Assembly (NCBI GenBank): GCA_916610825.1
Contig: OU744454.1
Coordinates: forward strand, 1,141,001 to 1,205,000
Length of the DNA stretch: 64,000 bases
Direction: 5' to 3'
Origin: Haliclystus octoradiatus
Taxonomy: Eukaryota; Cnidaria; Staurozoa; Stauromedusae; Haliclystidae
The notes beneath the pieces were generated by a model that was given only the letters and a program-made list of their open reading frames with translations, did not search any database and had not been told where the DNA came from. The position numbers and the translations under genes were made by a program. Positions 12,836-25,300 of this stretch are shown in pieces (the stretch's first letter is position 1; every line of letters begins with the position of its first letter).

Positions 12836-14027
12836 GAATTAATGATTTATTTATTCAGTCATATCAACACCATGTGGAGGCAGTATATTGTATAACACAT
12901 ATTTCTACCAACTGCATTGGATATCATGTGTTTCTTATCAAAACCCTGCATGCACACTCATCAGCAGCAGATGTCAAATCATGTCCCCCCTATTGAAGCA
13001 TAATTTTACATATATTATAGGCTATCAATGATATTTAATATGTACATGACAATTAATAATAACTTAATTTTAAATTTATGATTAGCGACATCAAATATCT
13101 TTGTAAATATAATGATCAGATATTTACTTCTTAATAACAATTATGCTTGCTGCATTTCATTAAGCAATATATCCAACAAAAGTTAACTGTTTTGCCTTCA
13201 TTTTTATCTCATGTTTCACCCAAAAGAAAACATACTCTCACCTACCAAATTTTATGTTTTAAAATAACATATTTTTATTTTGTTGCGGGTCTGCAAAATT
13301 TATCACTTAAACGAATTTCATCATTTGTAAATATCGATTGAATTTGAAAATAATCGAATAGTGAGAAATTTAAAAGCTGTAGCATTAGCAAGTATGATTC
13401 ATATTCAATATCATCGTCTTCTACGTGTGACACGACGCAGCGTTTAAAATTCTATAGCCAGCATAGACAGCATGCTTCTGTGTAAAGACACACGTGAAAT
13501 TTCTATATTTCGTATTTCATTGATACGATTTCTCGTAAATCGTCTACATGTCGGTAATACAGTGTTTAAATATTAACCCAGTGTAATCTGGCTTATTTAA
13601 ATAAACACCTATGTTTTCATGTACATTTACCATGCCATACGCTGTCAATCCTGCAGGTCTATACATAATATCTTCTAATTCTTTTTCCATCGATGCATAT
13701 AATTTTTTGAATGCAGCTATATACATTTATTATAAATTTCTTTAAAGAATTTCAAATAAAAGTACACATGGGAATACAAATTAGATCTCGTGTTAGGATG
13801 CTGTATTGATAACTGGATCATTTTATTTTCGTCTTGGGCAGGTGTATATTATATACTTTATCGTGTACTTGATATAATCTTTTTTTAGATCGTTGCGGTT
13901 TCGTATGTTTTAGATATCTGTGCAGGATAGATGTTGTTGTTTAGGATTAAGTAGGCGTTCACAAAACAAAATCTGAGGTGCTGCAGTTTCATTAATTAAT
14001 ACGCTGCTGTCTATATACGCGACTACA
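12836..14027. other. 3' UTR of CIP2A plus intergenic spacer upstream of the GPCR
   Basis: AT-rich with many stops in all frames. It holds two AATAAA-like signals near 13601 and 13755 that could end the CIP2A transcript. I see no further gene, RNA or clear promoter element. Confidence 0.5.
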
Positions 14028-15071
14028 ATGTTTTCCACATCATTCGATTCGAATTCATCACTTGAAGGCTGCAAAGGTATAACCTCTAATACAGTTAATC
14101 GCAGTGAGGCAATTACATATTCGATTTTTTTATTCCTATTAGTAGTGATTGGATGTTTTGGTAATTTACTCATTTGCATGGCAATCATTCGCTTTCGTGA
14201 ATTGCAAACTGTAACAAATATGTTATTATGTTCATTAGCAGTGACTGATTTGCTTGTACCTCTTGCACGAATTTTATATATAGCTATTACAATGTTGATT
14301 GGTCGTTGGATATTTGGTTGTATATGGTGTCAACTATCTTCTACGATTGGTGTTTTCTTATGCTCTGTATCGATTCTACATTTGAGTGCTATCAGCCTAG
14401 AACGATACATTGTTATTAAATGGCCGTTAAGACATCGAACGTATATAACTAAACGAAGGATTGCAATGATTTTAGTGCTAATTTGGTTATTAGCGTTATT
14501 CTCATCACTTTTCCCATATCTTGGAATTTCTGATATAAGATTCAACATCAATATACTTCATTGTGAAGTCGATTACATCAATAAAAAACATGTGACAATT
14601 TCATCGATCATGTTCTATTACGTTTTTATTATCTGTACTATGGCATTTGCATATTCGAGAATATTCTCTGAAGTTAGACGTCAAACTAAGAATCTATCAC
14701 AACGGAGTATAGATCGTACAGCACCTAGTCGTTTTGCATTCATTTTACGCGAAGCAAGAGCAGCAAAGACGATCATGGTTGTAGTGGGTACATTCTGTGT
14801 ATGTTGGACACCTTATTTCGTGACAACATGCGTGAAAGCATATCGATCTAATGACCTAGATCCACGTCTCACACGTTTGGTTATTTATCTTGCGCATATG
14901 AATTCATGCTGTAATTGGATTATATATAGCGTCATGAATAGACATTTCAGAAAAGCTTTTAAAAAAATTGTTCATTTTCAAGGTCTCTTTTCGATTCATC
15001 GACTACAATCAACATCATCAAATGGATCGAATAATAAAAGCAAAGCTTCAACATGTACGACAGTGAATTGA
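14028..15071 (+). CDS. Intronless class A (rhodopsin-like) GPCR, orphan
   Basis: A 347-residue uninterrupted seven-helix protein. It has N-glycosylation sites in the N-tail (N9, N24), the TM1 motif GN (N46), LAVTD in TM2 (D74), and the conserved disulfide pair C101 at the start of TM3 and C179 in extracellular loop 2. TM3 ends in E125-R126-Y127 in place of DRY, TM6 has CWTP (259-262), and TM7 has N296-W-I-I-Y300 in place of NPxxY. The C-tail is basic, then Ser/Asn-rich. TM3 resembles amine receptors (SILHLSAISLERY), but the amine-binding Asp (3.32) is Gly108, so a biogenic-amine ligand is unlikely. It probably couples to G proteins at the plasma membrane; ligand unknown. The start is the first ATG before a complete N-tail. 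Lack of introns suggests retroposition or a single-exon receptor family, common among class A GPCRs. Confidence 0.9.
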   Translation: MFSTSFDSNSSLEGCKGITSNTVNRSEAITYSIFLFLLVVIGCFGNLLICMAIIRFRELQTVTNMLLCSLAVTDLLVPLARILYIAITMLIGRWIFGCIWCQLSSTIGVFLCSVSILHLSAISLERYIVIKWPLRHRTYITKRRIAMILVLIWLLALFSSLFPYLGISDIRFNINILHCEVDYINKKHVTISSIMFYYVFIICTMAFAYSRIFSEVRRQTKNLSQRSIDRTAPSRFAFILREARAAKTIMVVVGTFCVCWTPYFVTTCVKAYRSNDLDPRLTRLVIYLAHMNSCCNWIIYSVMNRHFRKAFKKIVHFQGLFSIHRLQSTSSNGSNNKSKASTCTTVN

Positions 15072-15392
15072 TCCATATTTTTATTGTAAGGAGAGCATCG
15101 AAGATTGGATACTCAGTGAATTTATTTTGACATGATCTCATTTGATTTTGACATGATCTCATGCATGTAAAGTCATAGTATTGTAGATCGGCAGACTCAT
15201 TATGTAACTATCATACTGTATGTATATATAATTTCCCTTATTTAATTCTGTAAATATACCACAATAGCGGCTATTTGACATATTTAATATATAAAGCATG
15301 TGTTCTGGAACAGCCGATGCTGAAAGCGCCCTCCTTTCAACAGCTTTTATTCATCTTAATTTTGTGTGGAACTGAAGAGTGTTTGCAGTATT

Positions 15393-15398
15393 AATAAA
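15393..15398 (+). promoter_or_regulatory. Polyadenylation signal AATAAA, probable for the GPCR
   Basis: Canonical AATAAA about 320 bases after the GPCR stop codon; this would give a short 3' UTR. Position-based inference. Confidence 0.4.
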
Positions 15399-18300
15399 TC
15401 AGTTGTCCTTTTCATCATGTTGATAAATTCATGAATAACTAACTATATTGTTTGTGAGAACGGGCAAGAACAAATTGTTTGGAGACGAAATTGATTTTTA
15501 CGACTTCTTGATTCGAATCAGGGTACTGCCTGTGCAACGGTTCATAACTTACCCCCTCTTTGTATGATGCGTTGTGTTACAGTCCTCTTTTATTATTTGC
15601 TCTATCGATCTGATCATGATCTGTTCAACCGATCTTCGTGGAATGAGGAACAACTAACAGATGCCGTACGTGGTGATTAACGTACTGCAAATTGTGGATT
15701 CTTACTTTTAACGTGCTGGCAGTACAAGGTGGCACATAATGTAGAGGTTGAGGTCCGGTTAAGGCTTTGGACTATTGTGTCTCCTGGGTAGGAGCACATG
15801 ATCGGTTGTTAGCGTCAAGTACATCCAATTGTACAGGGCATCGGGCCTGGAGGATAACATACACGTCTACACAAGATCAGACATACGATTTAGAATTCTC
15901 TCCTTGATGTTTGACCTATAGATCATAAAATATCAATTTTCTTCTATTCCTACTTTTGTTGGACCCTATATATGCAGCTAGATGCTTCAAATACTAACAA
16001 ACGAACCATTCCGATGACAGGTGCAGCTTGTACCCGCGGTTTGTATAATTAGGTGTCCAAAATAGAATATCATTGTGAGGCTACTTATCGTGGACTATCG
16101 TTTATTGCGTGATGCGTGGAATTGCCACTAGAAAACGACAATTTTACTCCGGCTGAAAGTCTGCAGATAAGGAGATAGTGTGTTGGTGCTGTAGTGTTGC
16201 TCTTTTGGCCGTAGTTCGATTGCATGACTTCTCGTAGAATGTGCTAACGCTTTAAAATCTGCTTTTAAATGCCATCTCAATATTCATGTAATCTGGCGTA
16301 GAAATAAATTGTCGCGGTCAATGTCGCCAATGTAGCTCTGTTGTTGTCTATGGTTGAATAAACGAACATGATTAGGTCCTAATTAAAATGCAGTATTCAT
16401 TCCAAACGGAATATAATTGTTATTGATTAAATCAGTGAATATGGAGGTTATCTGTGTTGTGACCGAATCATTATTGCTAATACGCGACCCCATTTGAACG
16501 AATCATTAGCAAATCATCAAACCGTAATCTATTTATGCGACCTCAGTTTAACAGCGTTCTAATATGAGGCCAATACTAACAATAGAGACCTGTCACGTGA
16601 TTATGGCCTCTGCACTCTTCAATTCAACTTTTGACAACTTTGTGACCTTTACTGATTATTACTTGCAAACTCTCTAGTTGAAAAATACAATTTCTGATCC
16701 ATTTAAAAATGTATAATCTTTGTATAATAAAATCATCTTTTCAAGTGTTTAACTTTGTGCCTTTGCTGATACTCGTTTTATCTAAACTGGTAACCAACCA
16801 CTATATTTATATTATATATATTTCAAGTGTATTTATAACCAATTCTTTATAGTGTTTTCAGATTTTTCCAGTACCTTTATAAACCATATTTAAACTTTCA
16901 ATATAAATATCCTTTAATTTCGTTATATAAATCTTACTTTTGAGCTTTTCTTTCTAATTTCGTTTTGTTTATATTACTACACAATGAGAAAAGTCAAGCG
17001 AATTATTAAATTATAGCAGTTGACCCGCCCTTTAACCTTTGATAATGTCGCGACTGTAATTCAGTTTTGTTAAGCGTAGGGCTAGACTTTCGTTAACTGT
17101 GTACAATTGACGTAACGAGGTCTAACCCACTTGAAATACTTTTTAAATGATATCATCGGAGAGCGTGTTCGATTGAGGGCAGCGATTAAGCCCATTCAAG
17201 CAAACAGCTATGTCTAAGCAACTCAGTGGGAAAGCAAAACGCTGTTTTACACAAAACCAAAAGAAATCAACAACAAATTACCCATGATCGATTTAAATAC
17301 TATGATTTGCAAAATACACAAGCCTCACATTTAAATACAACATCTATATATATATATATATTTATTATGGATATGGAGATAAAGATTGGTTATCAAAATT
17401 ACTATAATTGAATTTATTAGTCCATCAAACGGATTAATGTTTAACTCTAACACTAGTTAATTATTATCATGATAGTGTTTATAAAAAGAAAGATTTTTGG
17501 TTATACCACTTGGTATTGCAAATGGAGTATAATTATCCTAATAATATGGATGGAGTTTTGTGTATTCATTAGAGGTAAGATTAAAAAGTCATCTGATATT
17601 CTGTTGAAGATAATTTCATTTTTCTTTTGTCTGAGTTAGTTGGTTTTAAGCTTGATCTTTTGATCTGTTAATCTTTACGATGAAAAGATCGTGACTTACA
17701 AGGATATCAATAAATATATTAGCTACCTTTATAGTTATACAAAGCATCGTCGTTCAAAGCTTTAACTCGTGTATCCCTTTTCCCGCAAAACTGATAGCTA
17801 ATGAAACAAAGCGCCCTAAGACTATTCAAATTAGAAATTACAATACGAGGATAAATAACTTTCCAGTTTTCATTACATATATACAAGGGACCGGAAGTAG
17901 CTCTCCTAGATTTCATTCATATTCATCTACTAGCATTGTATAGTTATTTTATCATGTTGTAGTTTATACCAATTAAGCGCATCTAGAACTGATGCCTAGG
18001 TACTGCAGAAGAAAAATGGATGCAAAAGAATAAGATCTTTTTTATTCTTGACTTGCATTCTTGCATATGAATTTGCATGGAAATGTATCTGTTCTGAAAA
18101 TTCGCACTCGTCCTGGAGTTTGTTCTATAAATCATGATATATCTTGCAGTTTCAGCTCTCTCATTTCAAAATTCAACATGTCAACGACCGATTTTACCCA
18201 CTAGCTCATTAAATTACGAATTTGGTTTCCGTGTTCTATTTGTAAGAAAGATATTAAGACTTAATTTGAATCTTGGGAATTACATTTATTAATTTTAATC

Positions 18301-19083
18301 CTATTTTCTATCAATATTTCTATTCTTTTCTAATTTGAGGTTATATATCGTGCACATTTGTGCAACCTTGTTCATCGCTGCGTGTAATCTGCGTGATTTG
18401 ACAGCGCTATACATTAAAATGATTTATTCACACGCAAAAAGCGATTCATTGATCACAAATAAGCAGTGTTCGTTGAAGCATGTGATGTGTTACTATTTTC
18501 GAGGTCACATTAACATGCTATAATTCATTTAAAAAAAAGAAATTTGAATTGTTGATGATTAAATTATCCGCTTCATTGGTTATTGATCTTAATCAATTAA
18601 AATAATTATTAACATTTTATATAATTTTGGTGAAATAAATTTGTTGAAGCCAGCAGAAACAGTTTCATTTTCTCTTCACATTTTTGTGCCTAATTGAAAC
18701 TTACAATATTTACAGGGGTTAGAATCAATCAAAAGACATCGTTTTTCTCTACTATACGTGATACTGTAATTGAGCTGCAACTCCTGCATCTCTTTAAAGT
18801 ATTTATAGCTATATCAGATTACTAATATCTTAAGCATAGGTTCCGTCGTTCCGTAAACATTCTGCGTGTGTAAAGTGCTAGTTCATGCAAGAAATATCAT
18901 GCCCACTGTCCAATGAAAACGCCATGCATCATTTATTTCAAAAACACCCTCACCTTCAATATACATGTTTTTTATCCCTGAACAGAAATGCCTAGACGGT
19001 TCGACGGACCAGTACACATCTTATTCCTGCATCCTAATCTGCTTTCACATAATTTCAATATTTGTCTAATTCAATCTTTTCAG
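15399..19083. other. Non-coding spacer; possible hidden first exon of the MANEC receptor
   Basis: No open frame longer than about 60 codons looks coding. The exon at 19084 begins in phase 1 behind a ttttcag acceptor, so at least one upstream exon carrying the start and signal peptide must exist. I could not identify an ATG plus hydrophobic stretch plus phase-1 donor here; a TTG-initiated hydrophobic frame at 18335 lacks an ATG. The first exon may therefore be short, non-canonical, or upstream of the GPCR. Confidence 0.5.
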
Positions 19084-19392
19084 ATGTCAACAGTTCGAAA
19101 GTAAAATTATTACCTCGATGCTTAGGTGGTGGAAATATACGCCATAACTGGTTACCAAGCAACGGTTTAAATCACTCAACGGTTGTACGTCTAGGTAACG
19201 CAGCATCGATTCAACACTGTATACAACTATGTTGTAAGAGTGATCGTCAACCGAATGTAGCTTTATATGCTAAAAGACAATGTTACGGTGTTAAATGTAG
19301 TCCGTTACATAAAAAATCATGTGGCTTTATAAGGAAACCGCATTCGAACACGAAAGTTGTCGCTTTGAGGAGATCTTCATTATCAAATAGAG
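19084..19392 (+). CDS. MANEC domain 1 (seven of eight cysteines)
   Basis: One phase 1-1 exon of about 103 residues. Cysteines: RCLGG (C1), QHC (C2), LCC (C3, C4), QCYG (C6), KCSP (C7) and KSCG (C8). The fifth cysteine, normally a few residues after CC, is absent (CCKSDRQPNVALY). The core ASIQHCIQLCC...CYGVKC matches the later repeats, but it is the most divergent copy. It sits at the predicted N-terminus, as in other MANEC proteins. Confidence 0.75.
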
Positions 19393-22300
19393 GTTAGTGA
19401 TTTCCTTGATTCACTGAATAAAAGACCAATCATATGATGTGGTCGTTATATGGAGATAGGTGTTTGGATTTGTCTTGAAACTAGATATTTGTGAATTTTT
19501 CTGTAAAATTTGGTCAAACATATTAGACACGATAAGAACAACGTGTCAAGGATGAGACATTCTAGGTGACCTGACTAGATGACACTATTTTGAGTTGACA
19601 GTGTCACATCATAAGTTGGTCATCGAGCTGTTTACTTCCACTTCCAATACCTACATGCGTTTATGCGGCTGTGTATGTTGTTATGGTTCTCCCTTCCCAT
19701 CTCTTAAGACACGCTTTAGGTATTAATTTTCAAATCCATAGGACCGATGTTATGTATCATTGTTAATTAATCCGTTGATGATCATGCAACAGCCCACGCC
19801 AATGTTATCTAGGGCTTTAAATTCACATCTCATTCTTAGAACCCCCTTTCTTAGGAACAGTAGTGTTAGGGGGTAGCAATTATCTATTTGATATATTTAA
19901 TATTTGGTATCTAATTTATTTTGTTTATTTGAATCGTGACAGCATGGCGAAAATCAACAAGTAACAAAAACAATACATCGAAATGGTCTTCGAATAGTTT
20001 AGCTAGGCACAATGTAAATAATACTATAACATCAACTCAAAATAAAACATTAAATTCAAGCAAATATTCAAAGAGAAATAGAAATTCATTGACTATTAAA
20101 GTAGACCATACGTCCATCACAAATGCATCGAAACATCGAAAATATTTATCTCAAAGGACTATGGGTAATAATACCTCACATTCAAACCACACTAGAATGA
20201 GGTCAAAAATGAAAAGTAAACGTCAATCATTGCTAGATGATCCTAGATTTAAAAATATACCAAGGACTTATATACGACCTATTAATAGAATGAATGGCCG
20301 ATCATCGGTTTATAATCCACAATCTCTTTCAATGGCACCACGTCAACAACCAATGAGTTCTAATGTAAGACAGCCTCTATCAGATGCTTTGCTACCTCGT
20401 TCTCCTATGCAGCAGCGATATGCTCAAGCGATGGGTGTGGCTGTACCTCTTTCGTCATCCGCTCCTTTACCAATTCAGCAGTACCCTCCTGCCTTTATGC
20501 CAATCGAAGGCCAGCAACCTCCCTATCCCGCGATGCCTTACACTGGTATTCCGCAAGAAAGATCAGATATTCCTAGCTTTGTTCTAGAGCCCCGGTCAAG
20601 ATTGTTACAGTCCGATGAAATCAAAGACAGATACTCAGTAGATGATCAAGATTCGTTAACGTCCTATTCAGTTCTACCCCCGTCTAACTTCACAATGCCA
20701 CAACTGCGTGGTGATAATATTGATGTATCAAGAATGTATGACGCTGCCAATGCAGTTAACAATGAACGAGATGAACTTATTCCAGAACAATCACTTGTCA
20801 CCAAAGCAACCATCGTAGGCGACCCCGATGGCGAAGAAGATGATGACATCAATGAACCTGAGCAAAATGTTGTAGACGTCGCTGATTCTGGAAAGACGCT
20901 GATACATCACGTTGGAGATTTCAACAACACAGCGCTACACCATTCAAATAGGAGAGTTACAGTTATGGTTCCAACGCATAAGATGTTTGTTCCAACTCTT
21001 GATATAACAATACCAGATACATCTAAAATAAAGACATCCAAGAATGAGCACCATCTCACAGGTTTGTTTAGTTTGGGAGATGAAAATAAAATTCTTAACA
21101 GAAAAAGTAGATCTATCCATCATCATCATCATAAGAACGTAACGACAAAACATGTGACGCCACGTCATGCTTCTAACCACACAACGACTTACAACGACAA
21201 TGGACAACTACTTGTAGTATTAAATAAACAGCTAAAAACATTCTTTCATCCTACTGCTTCACATATAGCGGGCTTGGCATCTCTGAAATCGCCTGGAAGT
21301 TACGCCAACGTTAAACGACGGACGCAGAGAAAACATAGTGAACGTAAACGTTTCTCAAAAGGATACAATCACAAGGAGAAAGGTAAAACACGCACGCATG
21401 TAATATTCACTGGACATTTACTCAATGCATCATTACTAACATACCAAACGCAAGCTGAACAACAAGTGAATATACTAACACAGACTAACAACACACGTCA
21501 CACACACATACACGCAATATACATGCACAATTAGGTTTTAGCCCTTACGTAAAACTTTGGAGGTTGCACAAGAAAATATATTTACATTCTTGTAAGCATT
21601 TTGGAAGACTTGTTCCCGTAATAAGCTGGTTCCATTTTCATTTGGTCAATAAATATGCGACAATGGAGGTAAGAAAAGTTTCGGAAAAGAAATAATCTTC
21701 ATTTCTGTCTGTCGATGCAAACATCTGATAATTATTTCCAGACCTTTGGTATTTTTCCTTGACCGGAGATGCTACAACATCCCAAATCTGCTGGAGGACA
21801 TGAATAAAACATATTTAGAATCCAGAAAATGTTAAAAAACTTCAATAGCGTAATCTTTTTCATCAACTGATACATCGTCTTTAATCCCGATGGTACCAAT
21901 AAATTACCCTCATTCATACTTGTTAGGCACTCCACTACCTACGAGATATATCCCGACTCAGTCCCGATTGCATTGCATTGTGAAATTCCTATACAGTTCA
22001 TCGAATCATTGACATTCTACACAAGAGCAGGTGATCACGAATAGGCATATATTATTTTCAATGATTCCTGGTTAGAATTAAATAGAACGAGTCAGCCATA
22101 TATCAATTCTGCTTGGAGATAAGTTCCTATTATGACACTTTGATGTTTCAACTTATAGAATATGTTTGAAGATTAAATTCATTGTATAGTTCTAACTACT
22201 TCTTTGTTTGCTCTCTAGGATGCTGGCATCCTCTTGGATTGAGTACAAATCGATTTTCTGATAATCAATTCAGTGCCTCGTCTCAAACTCTACCTTATTC

Positions 22301-25300
22301 TGCATCGCAAGCAAGGATCAATGACAGAAGCAAAGGTTTGTAGATAAATATATGAAATAAAAACTACCCCCAATGTGTGGCTGTATTGTATAAACCTTGT
22401 CCTTCTATTAACTATCAGAACAATATTGTCCAGCGACAGCTACGAACTCAGGTTGAAAAATGCTTAGCGGTTTTCAAAATCTAGGCTCCAACTTTAAAGT
22501 TTCAGACACCGAAATAACATGAACGACAGCCGCAAAGTAGACCGTAGACTAACAGTTATTTGTTCGTATTCTAATGCTTGAACATTTAATGTTTACTAAC
22601 ATAACTTAACAGGGTTATACAAACTAATTGGAGTAAAAAATTATTTTAAAAGGTGAATGTGAGATAGTTCCAGCCTCTTTTCCTTGAAACTGAATTAGAA
22701 ATGAGGTAGTTCTGATGTATTAGATATTTTTTACTCTACTCTGTTCAGAATATCACAATGGGTAATTCTAGACTGTTTTTAATAACGATCTGATAGTATA
22801 CAAGTGTCCTTGTCATTACGTTGATTGCTTTTTCTACTAGATTATACTACTGCACTGCACAGTTTGTAGATTTACATTGCTAAACTCGGTGCAGTTTAAT
22901 CAAATAACAAATAGCATTTCTACTTCTCGATTGGATAATTTTGTTCTTGTTATTCTACAGGGTGGTGTTCTAACAAAAGATCTTCGGACTCTCCTCATTT
23001 GCAAATAGATTTAGGATCAACCATGTCATTCTGTAGAATATCAACAAAAGGTCAGATTCATGGTTTTACAAAAAGGTTTACGCTTGACCTTAGTCACGAT
23101 GGGAACAACTGGAGAGCATACAAAGAACGTGGACGGGAAAAGGTATGACGAGCGATAACAAAATAGAGACTGTAGCGTATAGGTGTGCTCAGTACTCTGT
23201 GACGTATTTACACGTGACGTATTTACAGTACATATTATAAAATGTAGGACGAGGATAAAGCTACGGAGGTTTCCTGAAACGTTTTAAGATTATTGATATT
23301 ACTATCTTGAGCCTGACTTGAAAATAGAACTACTGTAGTTTATTGTGGTGGACCCACAACGCAATGAACTTGAACCGAATCTTTAGCCATTAGCTACACG
23401 TCTGCCATCCACTTTGTACTTATCGTATCGAAAAGGTAATTTAAAAATATTTGATTTCAGTAAATTAATAGTTGAAGATTTATTGTAAAAACAAAATTAA
23501 AAGCTCAAATCTTGAATTGTCTTTACTTTGAATGCGAAGTCCGGAGTGAACACGAAAAACAGGGCCATAATTAATTATATAAACATTGATCATATTAGGG
23601 AGATTTATTACAGTTTATTGAATTATGAAGTGCATCAACTAAAATCCATGTTTGATTTTGTAAATCATGATTATATCTTCTTCAAATCAAATCAACTCTT
23701 GCCAGACCAAGAACCTTTGAATTGGGTCCACCTGTGCAGAGTGACCAAGTTTTTCTGCATTATCATTACCAATCACCAAATTACTTGAATAGAGTATCGA
23801 CATAAAATATAACCACAACAGATATTATTTGAAACAGGAAACAATACTAATGTAAATAAAATAACATAAAAAGTAGATCCTCCCGTGCGGGGAATCGAAC
23901 CCCGGCCACCTGGGTGAAAACCAGAGATCCTAACCACTAGACCACACGGGATTGTATGAGAGTTGACAACAGTGTGATCATATCAATAGCATCTGCTATC
24001 TATCGCCTATAATCTATTATCGCCATTATCTATCGTTATCTACTAGAACTAAGAGTTACATAACTTCTGTCACTGTTTTATATAATTTACATCCTATTAT
24101 TACCTCAGTTTTTTCACCTGTACTAATCTCGTTTTTTCCCAATAAGGAATTTACTGGAAATAATGGCGATGCCGACACGACCTCTATTGTACTGAAGCAT
24201 CCCGTCGTTACTAGATTTGTTCGTCTTCGTCCTACATCGTGGAAAGGAGTAACGCCGTGTCTCAAAGTGGAATTATATAATGATACATCAACCGGTTAGT
24301 ACTGAGATCATGTGATGTATTGATGGTCTCTTCAATTCATTGTGGGGCGGGTTTTCTAGATTGTAGCGTTCATGTATTATATCCTAGTCCTGGTTTGCAC
24401 ACGTACTTCCTATCAATCTGTAAATCACTCTCTTCATCTTCAACCATCACCGAGTAAGGTTGGTCTTGTCATAGAGGCTCTGTCATTATTGTTATACACG
24501 TATCAAAGTCATCCTATCCCTGACAGTTGCCAACTTCCACCAACATTAACTCTTATAAATAAATATATTATATTATCAATATCAGTTATGTAGTAACTCA
24601 TTGTATGTCACAGTACTGTATAGACTGTCATATTATAAGAATGTGCCGTCCCTCTTTCGCTACACAATTAAGAACGCCACAAATCACAGCCGACAAAGAA
24701 ACATCTATACCAATATAGCATAAATAATCCGACCCTGGTTTTAGAATTCAATCCGATCTGTAATCAAATGTAGGTGATTGATTCAATTTTTAATCAAATA
24801 ATTAACTCGGTCGATATTAACAAAAATTCGATTTTATCCGATCCAGAATTTATCCAGAATAAGGCCGATTCAAATCGATCCGACAGTTAAATCGCATTCT
24901 GAATTCTAATCATCAGATCGGATTCGCACACATTTACACCTTTTCAAGTCAATTTCAGAAATTTCAAATTCAGAAATGTCTGAGTCAATTTCAGAAAGTT
25001 CCAATTCAATATTAGAAATTTCCAAATCACTTGAATATTTCTGTACGATCTGATTTGTTTAACGATGATGTTCTGTTGATAGATATCATTGATTCTAAAT
25101 CCAGTCGATCAGCCATACCAGAAGTCCACCATGGTCTAATCGAAGATCTTGGTTTTGAAAAAATGGACGAAGATATTGTCTTAGACCAATCACCGATGAG
25201 TAGTAATGCGTTCTTAGATCACGGTGCCGGTTTATATGACACCCACAGCTCATGCCGACATGCTGCTGTATTACAAAACGGTGGTGATATGTTACTTGAT

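Noticed and set aside
18335-18523. Hydrophobic frame as the missing signal peptide
   Set aside because: It begins with TTG, not ATG, and has no phase-1 donor leading to 19084.
20944-21207. Minus-strand frame over the His-rich stretch
   Set aside because: Shadow of the plus-strand coding exon; composition is explained by the CATCAT repeats.
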